64,000 nucleotides of DNA from Bathynomus jamesi (taxonomy: Eukaryota > Arthropoda > Malacostraca > Isopoda > Cirolanidae). Of the stretch, positions 21,525 through 31,670 are shown piece after piece (the first letter of the stretch is position 1; every line of letters starts with the position of its first letter). The stretch is taken from positions 248,001 to 312,000 of the forward strand of contig JAJOZX010003315.1 of assembly GCA_023014485.1 (NCBI GenBank). The letters are read 5' to 3'. The notes beneath the pieces were generated by a model. The model was given only the letters and a program-made list of their open reading frames with translations, searched no databases and had not been told where the DNA came from. Made by a program: the position numbers and the translations under genes.

Positions 21525-22202
21525 ATGTTTATATTTTCTTCAATGTTTCTCCGCGCTCTTAGGATCGCCAGTCCGGAATACATCGATGCCGAATTGGAAA
21601 AATTCAACGGTATTGGAAGTGATCTGTGCTACCCACCTGCGTTTATGGAATCTTCTCTTAACAAGGCAAAACGAACCTTCTATCGTGTGAATAATAACAC
21701 TCGCACTTTGTCAAAGAATATTTTAGTACTTCCATTTTCCCCAGGCTTTTTAGGCATTGCTAATGTACTTAAACTTTTGGATATTAATGTAGTATTTTCA
21801 TATAACAATACTGTGAAAAATATAGTAAAAAATAGCCCTACCAATAATTCAGGCATTATCTATAAAATTGGTTGTAAACAATGTGATTCCTTTTACATTG
21901 GTCAGACGGGAAAGGATTTGCACACGCGTGTAAAACAGCATCAATATTCCGTTAGAACGGGACAGTCGTCCAGTGCCCTTTTTGTCCATTTGTCAGAGTT
22001 ATCCCACTGTATTGATTGGAATAATGCTTCAGTTTTGTTTCACTCTAGCAACATTGTTAATAGAAATATTCTTGAGTCTGCTATTGTCCAACTTACAAAT
22101 AACTTTAACATGAGCAAAGGTCTTTTTCAACTCGATCCCGTTGTTTTGAATTCGTTCAGAACAGATTTAGAAAAGAAGGGTAGAGTGCTAAAACTTTGGT
22201 AG
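21525..22202 (+). CDS. Penelope-like element: RT C-terminus and GIY-YIG endonuclease
   Basis: An open 225-residue frame. Residues about 5-60 resemble the end of the Penelope-like reverse transcriptase (ALRIASPEYIDAELEKF). From about residue 110 comes a GIY-YIG nuclease: IIYKIGCKQCDSFYIGQTGKDLHTRVKQH, split as the IYK and YIG motifs with a CxxC between them, then the arginine in LHTRVKQH, FVHLSELSH, and the glutamate in NRNILESAIV. In the family this nuclease nicks target DNA to prime reverse transcription. The copy is 5'-truncated: the reverse transcriptase palm is missing and a (TA)n run lies upstream, so the listed start is just the first ATG of the open stretch. The 3' tail follows at 22225-22795. 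Confidence 0.85.
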   Translation: MFIFSSMFLRALRIASPEYIDAELEKFNGIGSDLCYPPAFMESSLNKAKRTFYRVNNNTRTLSKNILVLPFSPGFLGIANVLKLLDINVVFSYNNTVKNIVKNSPTNNSGIIYKIGCKQCDSFYIGQTGKDLHTRVKQHQYSVRTGQSSSALFVHLSELSHCIDWNNASVLFHSSNIVNRNILESAIVQLTNNFNMSKGLFQLDPVVLNSFRTDLEKKGRVLKLW

Positions 22203-22610
22203 TGTTTCCTTATAAATTTGTAGGCTTCTCTTACAATTTTTATTTTTCAATTTAGTTTTATATATTTTTTGTGACCTATATATCATTCAGGCCTTATCTA
22301 TAAAATTGGTTGTAAACAATCCATTTGATTTTATGCTGAATTCGTTCAGAACAGATTTAGTCAAGAAGAGCAGAGTGCTAAAACTTGGGCAGTTTTCCCT
22401 TATAAATTTGTATGCTCCTCTTACAATTTTTATTTTTCAATTTATTTTTATATATTTTTTATATTTTTTGTGACCTATATATCATTCAGGCATTAACTAT
22501 AAAATTGGTTGTAAACAATCCATTTGATCTTGTGTTGAATTCGGGCAAAGTGCTAAAATTGGTAGTTTTCCTTACAAATTTGTATGCTCCTCCCACAATT
22601 TTTATTTCTA
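22110..22610 (+). repeat. Tandem repeats of the Penelope-like 3' end
   Basis: Three units of roughly 160-210 bp start near 22145, 22335 and 22535, each with GAATTCGTTCAGAACAGATT (shortened in the last), GTGCTAAAACTT, ATAAATTTGTA and TACAATTTTTATTTTTCAAT. Each later unit is preceded by a copy of CTATAAAATTGGTTGTAAAC, which belongs to the start of the nuclease domain at about 21860. Confidence 0.75.
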
Positions 22611-22639
22611 TATTTATTATATATATATATATATATTTT

Positions 22640-22795
22640 TTTTTTTGTAACATGTATATAGTCTTGAACTCTATTTACTTCAGTGTTCCTGAGGATGTCA
22701 TTAGACGAAAGCGCTTGAGCATCATTCTGTGTTTCCTTTCCTTCGTGGTTTTATTCATCATAAATATTTTTCACGTGTTACTTTCGTGAAATAAT
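22640..22795 (+). mobile_element. Penelope-like tail with hammerhead-like motif
   Basis: Contains CCTGAGGATGTCATTAGACG immediately followed by AAAGCG at 22688-22713, a short hairpin followed by CGAAA. Two other Penelope-type tails in this window (26.2/27.4 kb and 52.9/53.2 kb) have the same arrangement. A related tail lies at 13590. Confidence 0.5.
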
Positions 22796-22798
22796 TTT

Positions 22799-22803
22799 CA
22801 TAT

Positions 22804-22856
<53 letters not shown>
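22799..22856. repeat. (TA)n microsatellite
   Basis: TA dinucleotide run at the left edge of the SINE palindrome. Confidence 0.9.
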
Positions 22857-22860
<4 letters not shown>

Positions 22861-22931
22861 AGAAACGACGTAAGTATAGAGGAGCGTTCTGCACACGAGG
22901 AAGAGAAATAACGAACAAATGGAAAATGAGG

Positions 22932-23003
22932 TGAACCGCCCGGGAATCGAACCCAGGATCTTCCGATTGCCGGTCAGATGCGCTATCCATTACACCACGG
23001 GCC
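22932..23003 (-). ncRNA. tRNA-like SINE head
   Basis: Cloverleaf-compatible sequence from GGCCCGTGGTGTAATGGATA to GGGCGGTTCA on the minus strand. A and B boxes are intact. The anticodon loop is CCGGCAA with C at position 33, so a decoding tRNA is unlikely; it is better read as the polymerase III promoter of a SINE. Confidence 0.6.
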
Positions 23004-23260
23004 TCGATCAGTCATAAGTCGAAATTCTCCTACATAGGGCAGAAACCAATACTCTGAGAGGGCACCCTCGCAAATCGTGAATATGTACATTTAACTGCAA
23101 TGACCACGCAGTATATTAATGTATAGAAACGTCGTTTCTATACATTAATATACTGCGTGGTCATTGCAGTTAAATGTACATATTCACGATTTGCGAGGGT
23201 GCCCTCTCAGGGCATTGGTTTCTGCCCTATGTAGGAGAATTTCGACTTATGACTGATCGA

Positions 23261-23332
23261 GGCCCGTGGTGTAATGGATAGCGCATCTGACCGGCAATCG
23301 GAAGATCCTGGGTTCGATTCCCGGGCGGTTCA
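23261..23332 (+). ncRNA. tRNA-like SINE head
   Basis: Same 72-nt sequence as at 22932-23003 on the opposite strand. The seven-base acceptor stem pairs except at one position, the D, anticodon and T stems all pair, but U33 is replaced by C. The repetition in several dispersed copies supports a SINE, not a tRNA gene. Confidence 0.6.
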
Positions 23333-23441
23333 CCTCATTTTTCATTTGTTCGTTATTTCTCTTCCACGTGTGCAGAACGCTCCTCTATACTTACGTCGTT
23401 TCTGTACATTAATATACTGCGTGGTCATTGCAGTTAAATGT

Positions 23442-23471
23442 GTATATATATATATATATTATATATAATAT
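23442..23471. repeat. (TA)n microsatellite
   Basis: Sits between the SINE palindrome and the next mariner-like element. Confidence 0.85.
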
Positions 23472-23472
23472 A

Positions 23473-24833
23473 AGGTGGGCCAGAAGTCACCGTACACCCG
23501 CACGATACGCACCCGAAATCAATTTGAGTTTACACAGCATAGCACAGCACACACTACTATGTACAATGGCAGTCTGGCAACAGTGTCGAATGGCAATTTG
23601 GCAATAGTGTGAAGATAGTGCGTACGTGACAGCCGCCCATGGAATTTAGTTGTGGTGTTGTCAGTATGGTTGACACAAGCAGTTACTCTGTTGAGGAGCG
23701 GTTGGTGGCAAGTGTGTGGGTGCATGAGAGACCGCACACGGGACAAACAATGACGCAGGTGTTGGCTGTGTTTCGGGAACGGTTTAATAAGGCTCCACGA
23801 CGAAGAGCGACACTGCTGGATTGGGAAAAACGTGCGTTCGCTCTTTGAAGCGTTAAAGACAGGACGCGGAGTGGGAGAAAGACAACGCGCTTGAAAACAT
23901 GTGCAGCTATTGCCGCTTCCACTGAACGTTCCCCAATTAAGTCGACGCGGAAACGATCATCAGAGCTTGGTGTGCCACGATGCGAGACCACATGAAGAAA
24001 GACCTGAAAGTGAGGCCGTATCGCCCAACTTTCGTGAATGAACTGTCAGATGCCGACATCGATCGGCGTTATGAATCATGCCGTGCTCTGTTGGACACAT
24101 TCCCAAGTGCCGTATCCCGCTCAAAGGTTCTTTTCAGTGATGAATGTGCCATCTATCGCAGCTCGCGCGACAGAAATGTGGTGTTCTGGTCAAAAGAGAA
24201 TCCCCATTTCACGCAGGAGCTGGAACATAATCCACCGCATGTGATGATATGGGCGGGTATGACATCAGGTCATTTGATTGGACCTTACTTTTTCGATGGA
24301 TCCGTGAACGCGGCATCTTATTCGGCAATGTTGGAGACGTGGCTCATACCTCAGCTCAGAGATAGGGGACTCATGGATGACGTGTGGCTGCAGCACGATG
24401 GGGCACCCGCACACTTTGCTCTTTCTGTGCGCGACGTTTTGAACGAACATTTTGCAGGCCGCTCGATTGGCCGTGGTTCACCGACATCTCCGGCACCATT
24501 ACCATGGCCACCACGTAGTCCTGACCTTACCACCCCGGACAATTCGTTGTGGGGTATTATATAATTATCAATGGAGTAGTGGCTGCGCGTCGCTACAACA
24601 CCAACGAAGAGTTGCGCAGAGCTGTGGAAGACGCCTTTCGCACCATTACTCCACAAATGCTCCGACGCATGTCACAGAGGACATGGAGGCGCATCCGCTT
24701 GTGTGTCCAGCATCAAGGTGCACATACGGATCCACTGGACATGTAACCACGAAGTACGTAAGTGATTCAGATTAATTATGATTGATTATGATTGCACATT
24801 GGTTGGTGTACGGTGACTTCTCGCCCACCCTGT
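23473..24833 (+). mobile_element. Mariner-like transposon, full length but defective
   Basis: Ends are AGGTGGGCCAGAAGTCACCG and its inverted counterpart CGGTGACTTCTCGCCCACCC, with TA on both flanks. It encloses a broken transposase gene. About 1.36 kb, the usual size for these elements. Confidence 0.9.
23639..24746 (+). pseudogene. Mariner-like transposase with expanded DDxD spacing
   Basis: The N-terminal helix-turn-helix (23639-23848) has SVEERLVASVWVHE and QVLAVFRERFNKAPPR-like sequence. The catalytic part (23980-24564) has VLFSDECAIY, then LQHDGAPAHFALSVRDVL and WPPRSPDLTTPDNSLWG, with a GRGSPTSPAPLP insertion between the second and third acidic residues, making a spacing of 46. The C-terminal piece is in another frame (24549-24746, EELRRAVEDAF and RRMSQRTWRRI). 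Frameshifts near 23845 and 24560 disable the gene. The family resembles the arthropod GRGxxxxWPPRSPDLTxxD mariner group of which the DD41D elements below are also members. Confidence 0.88.
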
Positions 24834-24837
24834 ATAT

Positions 24838-25010
24838 AACCTTTGTTTAGCTTCCGCCCGAACTGTTCATTCTGACGAAGGTCAGCCTCTCACTCCGCCT
24901 TAGACCTACATTTTAACGTGGAGTCCGAACCACGCCCCATCAGCAGCCCAGTGTCTTAACCACTAGGCCACCTAGGGTACCCATTTATCTACCAACCACT
25001 TTCTTTATTG
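24838..25010 (-). mobile_element. tRNA-derived SINE, family B, copy 1
   Basis: On the minus strand a tRNA-like head has A box TGGCCTAGTGGTTAAGAC and B box GGTTCGGACTCC (24980-24917). It is followed by a body with TAGGTCTAAGGCGGAGTGAG and TCGTCAGAATGAACAGTTCG. A second copy with about 90 percent identity is at 31678-31850. Confidence 0.8.
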
Positions 25011-25025
25011 TGTGGATCTGTAGAT

Positions 25026-25071
25026 CTAAATAAACAGAATGATGTAATGTTTTTTTATTTAATTCGTTTGG

Positions 25072-25107
<36 letters not shown>

Positions 25108-25159
25108 TCTTCGTTCAACTTGTGTATTTCTTATACTATTATTTTTTATTGTATATATA
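25026..25159. repeat. Dispersed A/T-rich repeat with (TA)n
   Basis: TAAATAAACAGAATGATGTAATG and TTATTTAATTCGTTTGGGTG recur at 28577-28628. CTTGTGTATTTCTTATACTA recurs at 27606, 28442 and, shortened, at 28500. The (TA)n run is at 25080-25106. Confidence 0.6.
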
Positions 25160-26123
25160 CAGTGTGTCCGTAAAGTCATGGTGGGATTTTAAATAGCTAT
25201 ATTATTGCAACGAAACATGAGAATGAGATGAAAAAAAAGGCAAATTGAAGAACAACTCTAAAAGAATAACTTTATTTAACGTAGTTCGATATGGGCTCCT
25301 CTGGTAGCCCTGCAGACATCTAGGCGGTGATTCAATTCCAGCCACACAGCCCACACGCCCAAGAACATCAGGAGTGACGGATGCGATAGCTTCCGTGATT
25401 CGCTCGTGCAAGTGATGAATATCCCTAATGGGTACACTGTACACGCTTTGCTTGACGTAACCCCACAAACAAAAGTCCAAAGGTGTCAGGTCCGGAGAGC
25501 GTGGAGGCCATGGCTTCCATCCTCCTCTTCCTATCCATCTCTGTGGAAATTTTTCATTAAGGAATTCTCGAACAACGTTGGCATAGTGCGGAGGAGCACC
25601 ATCTTGCTGAAAGATGACATTATTGTCAATAAATTGGGGTACTGCAAAATGTTCCAACATAGCGAGGTAGTTGTGTGACGTCACAGTGGGTTCCGCGAAG
25701 AAAAATGGGCCAATCACTCGATCTCGTGCTAGAGCACAACACACATTAACTTTCGGGCTATTACGCTCATGTTCAACATAGGCATTTGGACAGCCTAGAC
25801 TAACTACGAGATAAAGGTTAAGCTTAGCCTAGACTAACCACAAGATACAACTTTGAGAGTTGTTCTTAAATTTGGCATTGTTTCATCTCATTATCATGTT
25901 TCATTGCAATAATATAGCTATTTAAAATCCCACCATGACTTTACGGACACACATCACCGCCTAGATGTCTGCAGGGCTACCAGAGGAGCCCATATCGAAC
26001 TACGTTAAATAAAGTTATTCTTTTAGAGTTGTTCTTCAATTTGCCTTTTTTTCATCTCATTATCATGTTTCGTTGCAATAATATAGCTATTTAAAATCCC
26101 ACCATGACTTTACGGACACACTG
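25160..26123 (-). mobile_element. DD41D mariner-like element with duplicated inverted end
   Basis: Ends begin CAGTGTGTCCGTAAAGTCATGG with TA flanks. The right-hand 170 bp (25953-26123) is an inverted copy of the left-hand 175 bp (25160-25335), including transposase-coding bases, and just inside it (25875-25952) lies another copy of the terminal sequence. The element therefore ends in a foldback made from one of its own ends. Confidence 0.85.
25202..25760 (-). pseudogene. DD41D mariner-like transposase, N-terminus missing
   Basis: The minus-strand frame contains DRVIGPFFFAEPTVTSHNYL, FQQDGAPPHYANVVREFL, RWIGRGGWKPWPPRSPDLTPLD and FCLWGYVKQSVY. The second and third aspartates are 41 residues apart, the DD41D (rosa-like) spacing. 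The helix-turn-helix part and first aspartate are deleted, and a frameshift near 25340 changes the last 60 residues. A dead copy. Confidence 0.85.
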
Positions 26124-26579
26124 TATATATATATATATAATATTTAGTAGAAATCCAATGACAAGGAGAAATGTAAATGCCATGAAAAGTCTTCTTTATT
26201 GCGCAACGTTTCGAGCAATACGCTCATCTTCAGGCTGTTTAATAACAATGTGAAATTAAAATCAATATTGAATGAAAAACAAACAGAAATTTCTATAACC
26301 TATTCGTAAAGACAAATTTTAAAAGACTGAGAAAAGAGGGTTAAGTTCTAAGTTATACAGATTTACATATCAAAATTAAGAAGTTATTTTTAAATACATG
26401 TAGTAAATGTGAAATTAATACACTGGAAAAATTACCAATAGTACACTGGAACAATGGAGCTATCTACCTTACACAGCAGTATCCGAGGCCGACTAATTTG
26501 AGCAGAGGAGACGGGAATGAAAGATGGCGAGGGAGATAGGGGAAGGAGGGATTATAAGGAATTGGGGAAGGAGGAGGGA

Positions 26580-26870
26580 TCATAGCAGATTGAGAGGGAC
26601 GGACGATGAGTCAACATTCAGACTAGGGGACAATGCTTTAATGAAAAGGGATTCTAAAATTCTTAGTGAGTTGGGACAAGTATTACAACCAAGAATTTTA
26701 AAATTGTCTAAAGTGACATCAATTTTACATTTGATGCTATGTTCACGAATGCTGGAGGCTTCCTTAGTTTTTAAAATTTTACCTGTTCGGCCACTTATTC
26801 CCATATGCGAATAAAATCTAGCCCTGAGAGAGCGAACAGTGCTGCCGATGTAATTCCCAAGGAGACACCT
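26580..26870 (-). pseudogene. Penelope-like GIY-YIG nuclease C-terminus (left arm)
   Basis: The minus strand reads GNYIGSTVRSLRARFYSHMG, the YIG half of a GIY-YIG nuclease with its arginine, then KEASSIREHSIKC, NTCPNSLRILESLFIKAL with the catalytic-type glutamate, and ends SSSVPLNLL. The first half of the protein (the GIY part and the reverse transcriptase) is missing. Confidence 0.8.
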
Positions 26871-26874
26871 AGGG

Positions 26875-27080
26875 CAGGTAAAATTTTAAAAACTAAGGAA
26901 GCCTCCAGCATTCGTGAACATAGCATCAAATGTAAAATTGATGTCACTTTAGACAATTTTAAAATTCTTGGTTGTAATACTTGTCCCAACTCACTAAGAA
27001 TTTTAGAATCCCTTTTCATTAAAGCATTGTCCCCTAGTCTGAATGTTGACTCATCGTCCGTCCCTCTCAATCTGCTATGA
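26875..27080 (+). pseudogene. Penelope-like GIY-YIG nuclease C-terminus (right arm)
   Basis: Inverted copy of the left-arm gene, shorter by the YIG segment; it starts inside the arm at GKILKTKEASS and ends SSSVPLNLL. No start of its own. Confidence 0.8.
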
Positions 27081-27550
27081 TCCCTCCTCCTTCCCCAATT
27101 CCTTATAATCCCTCCTTCCCCTATCTCCCTCGCCAGCTTTCATTCCCGTCTCCTCTGCTCAAATTAGTCGGCCTCGGATACTGCTGTGTAAGGTAGATAG
27201 CTCCATTGTTCCAGTGTACTATTGGTAATTTTTCCAGTGTATTAATTTCACATTTACTACATGTATTTAAAAATAACTTCTTAATTTTGATATGTAAATC
27301 TGTATAACTTAGAACTTAACCCTCTTTTCTCAGTCTTTTAAAATTTGTCTTTACGAATAGGTTATAGAAATTTCTGTTTGTTTTTCATTCAATATTGATT
27401 TTAATTTCACATTGTTATTAAACAGCCTGAAGATGAGCGTATTGCTCGAAACGTTGCGCAATAAAGAAGACTTTTCATGGCATTTACATTTCTCCTTGTC
27501 ATTGGATTTCTACTAAATATTAAATTGAAGCTCTGTAGAAGCAACCCGCA

Positions 27551-27555
<5 letters not shown>

Positions 27556-27599
<44 letters not shown>

Positions 27600-27638
27600 G
27601 TTTAAACTGTGTATTTCTTATACTATTATTATTTTTTA

Positions 27639-27671
<33 letters not shown>

Positions 27672-27676
27672 ATATA
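27556..27676. repeat. (TA)n microsatellites flanking a dispersed A/T repeat
   Basis: TA runs at 27556-27597 and 27638-27676 around TGTGTATTTCTTATACTA. Confidence 0.85.
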
Positions 27677-28425
27677 CAGGGTGTCCCATAAGTCCGGCCT
27701 CATAGGAGAAATTCATATTTTTCTATTTCTACAAACCATAATTCATATGCTCGGGATGCCAATTTCCCGTCCACCATTCTGTTCAGTGACGAGGCTGTTT
27801 TTTATGGAAATGGTGAGGCAAATCGACAGAACACCCGCTACTGGTCTCAAAACAACCCTCACTGGTATATTTCTTCAAAGGAACAAGGTGCATCTCGGAT
27901 GATGGTATGGTGTGGCATTTGGAAGGATCGCATCATAGGCCCCCCTCTTTTCGATGAACATGTCACTGGAGGCACCTACCTACGTATGCTCAAGGAATAA
28001 GCATTTCCCAGTGTCTTGAACGAAGAAGGAAATTTCCCAACATGGTTCCAGCAAGACGGCGCTCCTGCACATTACAGCACCCAAGTAAGGAAATACCTTA
28101 CCAACAATTCCCTGGTCATTGGATAGGACGTCGAGGGCCTGGGGCCTGTGGAATGACTAGCTAGAAGCCCGGATCTCACGCTACTAGATTTTTATCTGGG
28201 GCAGAGAAAATTAGGAGTGTTGAACATTTGCGGCAGCGCATTATTGGGGCATGTAACACCATTACTCCTGACATCATTCACCGTATGCTTGCTGACTGGG
28301 TATCACGTCTGAATTTGTGTATTGAAAACAATGGTGGACATATTGAGCACGTTCTATAAATAAAAGCTTTTGTTTTGCCTTTTTTTTTTTTTTTTCCTAT
28401 GATGCCGAACTTATGGGATACCCTG
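27677..28425 (+). mobile_element. Short DD41D-type mariner-like element, internally deleted
   Basis: Ends CAGGGTGTCCCATAAGTCCGG and the inverted ATAAGTTCGGCATCATAG-like copy are flanked by TA on both sides. Size 0.75 kb, half of a full element. Confidence 0.85.
27755..28360 (+). pseudogene. Mariner-like transposase remnant
   Basis: Translation with frame changes gives TILFSDEAVFYGNGEANRQN, MMVWCGIWKDRIIGP, FQQDGAPAHYSTQVRKYL, LARSPDLTLLDFYLG and a C-terminus ending NNGGHIEHVL. The DNA-binding N-terminus is absent and there are at least three stops. Same broad group as the other DD41D copies. Confidence 0.8.
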
Positions 28426-28670
28426 TATATTTCTCGTTTAACTTGTGTATTTCTTATACTATTATTATTTTTGTTGTGTATATATATATTTCTCGTTTAA
28501 ACTGTGTATAGAATGAACTATTTTGATTGTGTATTTATTTTCTATATATTTCATGAAATTAATTCCAATAATTCGTCTAAATAAACAGAATGATGTAATG
28601 GTGTTTTATTTAATTCTTTTGGGTGTATATATAAACGATATTATTTAATTAAATAAATATATATATGTAT

Positions 28671-31383
28671 TAGAGGTGGAACGAATGTCAATTTGTGATA
28701 TTCGCGAATGCGAATATTTTATTTTAATATTCGCGAATGCGAATATTTACTAAAATTACTATTAGAATTAATATATTCGTTTTTCATCATTAGAATTGAG
28801 GTATTTAAAATTTTAAATGTTAACTTGTAAGAGTTTCGCCATAGAAAATTAAATAGGAATAAATTCCATTGAATTTCTATGTTACCGGGATACGGGACGA
28901 GGACCCACTCTTATAATGTATCCCACCAACCTCTTTCCCCAACCTCCACCCTTGAAAGAGGATGACTATTTCTTTATAAATGCCACGGAGCATCGTTTAG
29001 TCGGCAAGAGAAATAAGACATTTCATTCATTGTGAAGAGTATTCCCAATCTTCCGATAATGGTATTGATAAAGAAATAGTTTAGGCACTCACTGGTTGAC
29101 TCTTTCGTACTTGAATTCTACTATTGGTAGATTATATTTTAGGAATAGTAGTTTTTCCGCTCTCTCCGCTGATAGTTTGGAGCGTTTTGTATCGTACACT
29201 AGACCGGCACCACTGAAAAGGCGTTCACTCGCAACACTGGATGGTGGACAAGCAAGAAAACACCTTGCTAATTGCGACAACTCTGAAAATTGTTCGGCAT
29301 GCACTCTCCACCATTCCAGAGGATTTTCGTCAGTTGGCAGTCGTTTTTCCTTGAGATACTTGTCTAGATTCTTTGAAGATCGTTCTGAAATCCTTTCTCC
29401 AGACTCATCGTCACTGCTCGAGGAAAGGATTTCTTTCATAGCTTCGGCGACAGACGTGGACGGTTTTTTATCGCGCGGTTTTTCATCACGAAGGCCTGGA
29501 GATTGAGAATCTGTCTTTTCCTTACTAAGTGCTTCACATTTTAATCCAACCTCTACTTTAACCCTGTCCGTAACAAAAGAAGAGCTGAAAAATTTTACTT
29601 TGTATCTAGGATCTAAAATGTAGCAATGTAGTACAAGTCGTTGTTTTCTGCTGAATCGAACCTTTTTGTTATTTCTGATAACATTGTTTCTCGCATCGCT
29701 TTGATCCCATGACTTTCTTCAGCTGTGGACAAACTGGACATCAATACTTTCTTCAGAGTGGTCACGAGAGGAATGACGTCCGCTATTGATGATGAGTTGC
29801 TGCTGATATTTCTTGTGATATCTTCGAATGGTTGGAGTAGAGTAATGCATTTGTCCAGAGTTGAATTGTCTTGAAGTGTTAAAGGTTTGATCTTACCGGT
29901 TGCAGTGGCATACAAGCAGAGAGGTTCATTGATAGCTTTCATTCTGATCATCATTTGCAGAGTACTATTCCAACGAGTAGGAACGTCATGAATCACAGAA
30001 AGCAGTGGAGCATTTATTCTAGCCTGAATTTTCTTAAACTCTTCTTGGGCCATGTTTGAATGATTGAAATGTGTCGCAATTGACCTACATTTTGAGATGA
30101 CTTCAACGACTGCTTTCTGAGATGACAGAGAATTTTTGACAACAAGGTGCAATTGGTGACTGGCACAGTTGGTGTTGTTAACACCTGAAAGAAACAACGC
30201 TTTTTCATATTAGCACCTGCATCCCTCATGACGCAGTGAACATCATCCGCGCACAGACTCCACTTCTCCAACAAATTGTCAAACACTTGGCTGAGATATT
30301 CCCCTGTGTGACGTTCAGAGAGGGGTTCAGCGCAGAGCACAAAACTCTGACGTTTGAATTCTTTGTCCACAGCGTGACTGGTCAGTGACAGCAACGAAAC
30401 ACCTGATTGTGTATCGGACCACTCATCGGTGGTGAAGGACAGTTTCGATGATTGTTTGAGGGAGCTGATATTGTCTCCAATTGTACTTCTGACAGAATCA
30501 TACATTGTCTCACAAATTTTATCTCTGTAATACTTTCTTTGGCGCAGTGGATAACATGGCGCCGCTTCTTTCATGAGCCGCACAAAGCCAATATCTTCCA
30601 CGTGAGAAAATGGAAGATCATCCATTACTAACATTTCTGCAATCTTACTGTCCATGCTCTTTGTTTTTGCGTTGTTCACATCCCACAATTTTGTCTTTTC
30701 AAGACACATTTCAAGAGTAGCTTGCTTCATCTTCGCAGCTGGTGTTGGAGATGCCTTCCTCTTCTTGCTACTTTCTTTCGCTTCTTCTTCGGTCTTACTC
30801 ATATTCTTATACTCTGCAGGGTGTTTGCTGTTAAGATGATTACGCAATCCAGACGTCGTTCTTCCTTTTCGCGAATAATTGGCTTTACAAAGCTTACACT
30901 TAGCAATATCATTTGATACTAACTCAAAATAGTCCCAAACGGCACTGGAGGACGCCATCACAAAGCACCTGACACAATGAATTGGGGGCAATTGAAGGCG
31001 ACACAGGGTTATAGACGGACACTTGCACGCACCCTCACTCAGCCAAGGCTCGTGGGTAACTGACTCGCCAGGCTCCCGCACACCGACCCCTCTCAGACAG
31101 CTACAGCTGCATCTGCCGCTAGTCAGGAAAAAAACGTCGCTCATACGCACACAGCGACACACTGCGGGAAACAGACGTGGCAGCATCCAACAGTTTCATT
31201 TTCGCACCAACCGTTTCTGCGACAATTATAATGAAAAAAAACTAATGCATTACTTATAGCACGAAATATTCGCATTCGCATATTCGCACATCTAAATGCG
31301 AATGCGAATGCGAATGCGAATGTTCAAAATGATGCGAATATTCGCAAATGCGAATGCGAATGCGAATATTCGGTCCACCTCTA
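28671..31383 (-). mobile_element. hAT transposon with BED finger and GCGAAT subterminal repeats
   Basis: Ends TAGAGGTGGAACGAAT and ATTCGGTCCACCTCTA are inverted copies. The flanks ATATGTAT and ATATATAT would be an 8-bp target duplication with one mismatch, as expected for hAT. The right subterminal region (31268-31370) has about ten copies of GCGAAT, and the left has four. One transposase gene with frameshifts lies between. Confidence 0.9.
29089..30958 (-). pseudogene. hAT transposase with BED zinc finger (ZBED-like), two frameshifts
   Basis: Starting at MASSSAVWDYFELV (30958; the frame is open further upstream to 31186 but this ATG matches the family), a BED finger follows with CKLCKANYSRKGRTTSGLRNHLNSKH. 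The catalytic region has LSFTTDEWSDTQSGVSLL with the first aspartate, CVMRDAGANMKK with the second, CASHQLHLVVKNSL (CxxH) and DVPTRWNSTLQMM. The C-terminal dimerisation domain is at 29360-29110 (PLEWWRVHAEQF, LACPPSSVASERLFSGAG). A one-base insertion near 30208 and a one-base deletion near 29618 break the frame; no other stop is evident, so the copy is young. Family proteins excise and insert the element by a DDE mechanism. Confidence 0.9.
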
Positions 31384-31625
31384 ATATATATATATATATA
31401 TATTTTGGCCCTTTGACACAAGTGACATCCGGTTGGTACTCCTTTCAGAAGTCATCAATTATAAATTTATATATATTATTTATGTAAATTGAGTTAAAGA
31501 TCACTTGGCCGATAATTCTCTCTGTATATACGATATTATCGTGCAAAGTTGCATATTTATTGGCATGAATATATAATTATGTTATGTAAAGTTTATACAG
31601 AAGCATACACTCGTGTGTGTTATAT

Positions 31626-31670
<45 letters not shown>

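Larger units (their letters stand above)
22857..23440. mobile_element. Head-to-head pair of SINE family A copies forming a large palindrome
   Basis: The left copy (22857-23125, minus) and right copy (23131-23396, plus) are near-perfect inverted repeats around a centre AACGTCGTT at about 23127. Each contains a tRNA-like core (23003-22932 and 23261-23332). The right copy is followed by a further partial unit (23397-23440, TACATTAATATACTGCGTGG). Differences are few, for example CACGAGG versus CACGTG near the outer ends. Confidence 0.88.
26147..27514. mobile_element. Two Penelope-like 3' ends in inverted orientation (640-bp palindrome)
   Basis: Arms 26147-26785 and 26875-27514 are almost identical inverted copies around an 89-bp spacer. 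Each arm holds the end of a GIY-YIG nuclease gene and a 3' tail with CCTGAAGATGAGCGTATTGC followed by TCGAAACGTT. (TA)n-rich sequence lies on both sides. Confidence 0.9.

Noticed and set aside
23261..23332. A functional tRNA gene
   Set aside because: C at position 33, a mismatch in the acceptor stem and several dispersed copies embedded in a longer repeat point to a SINE head.
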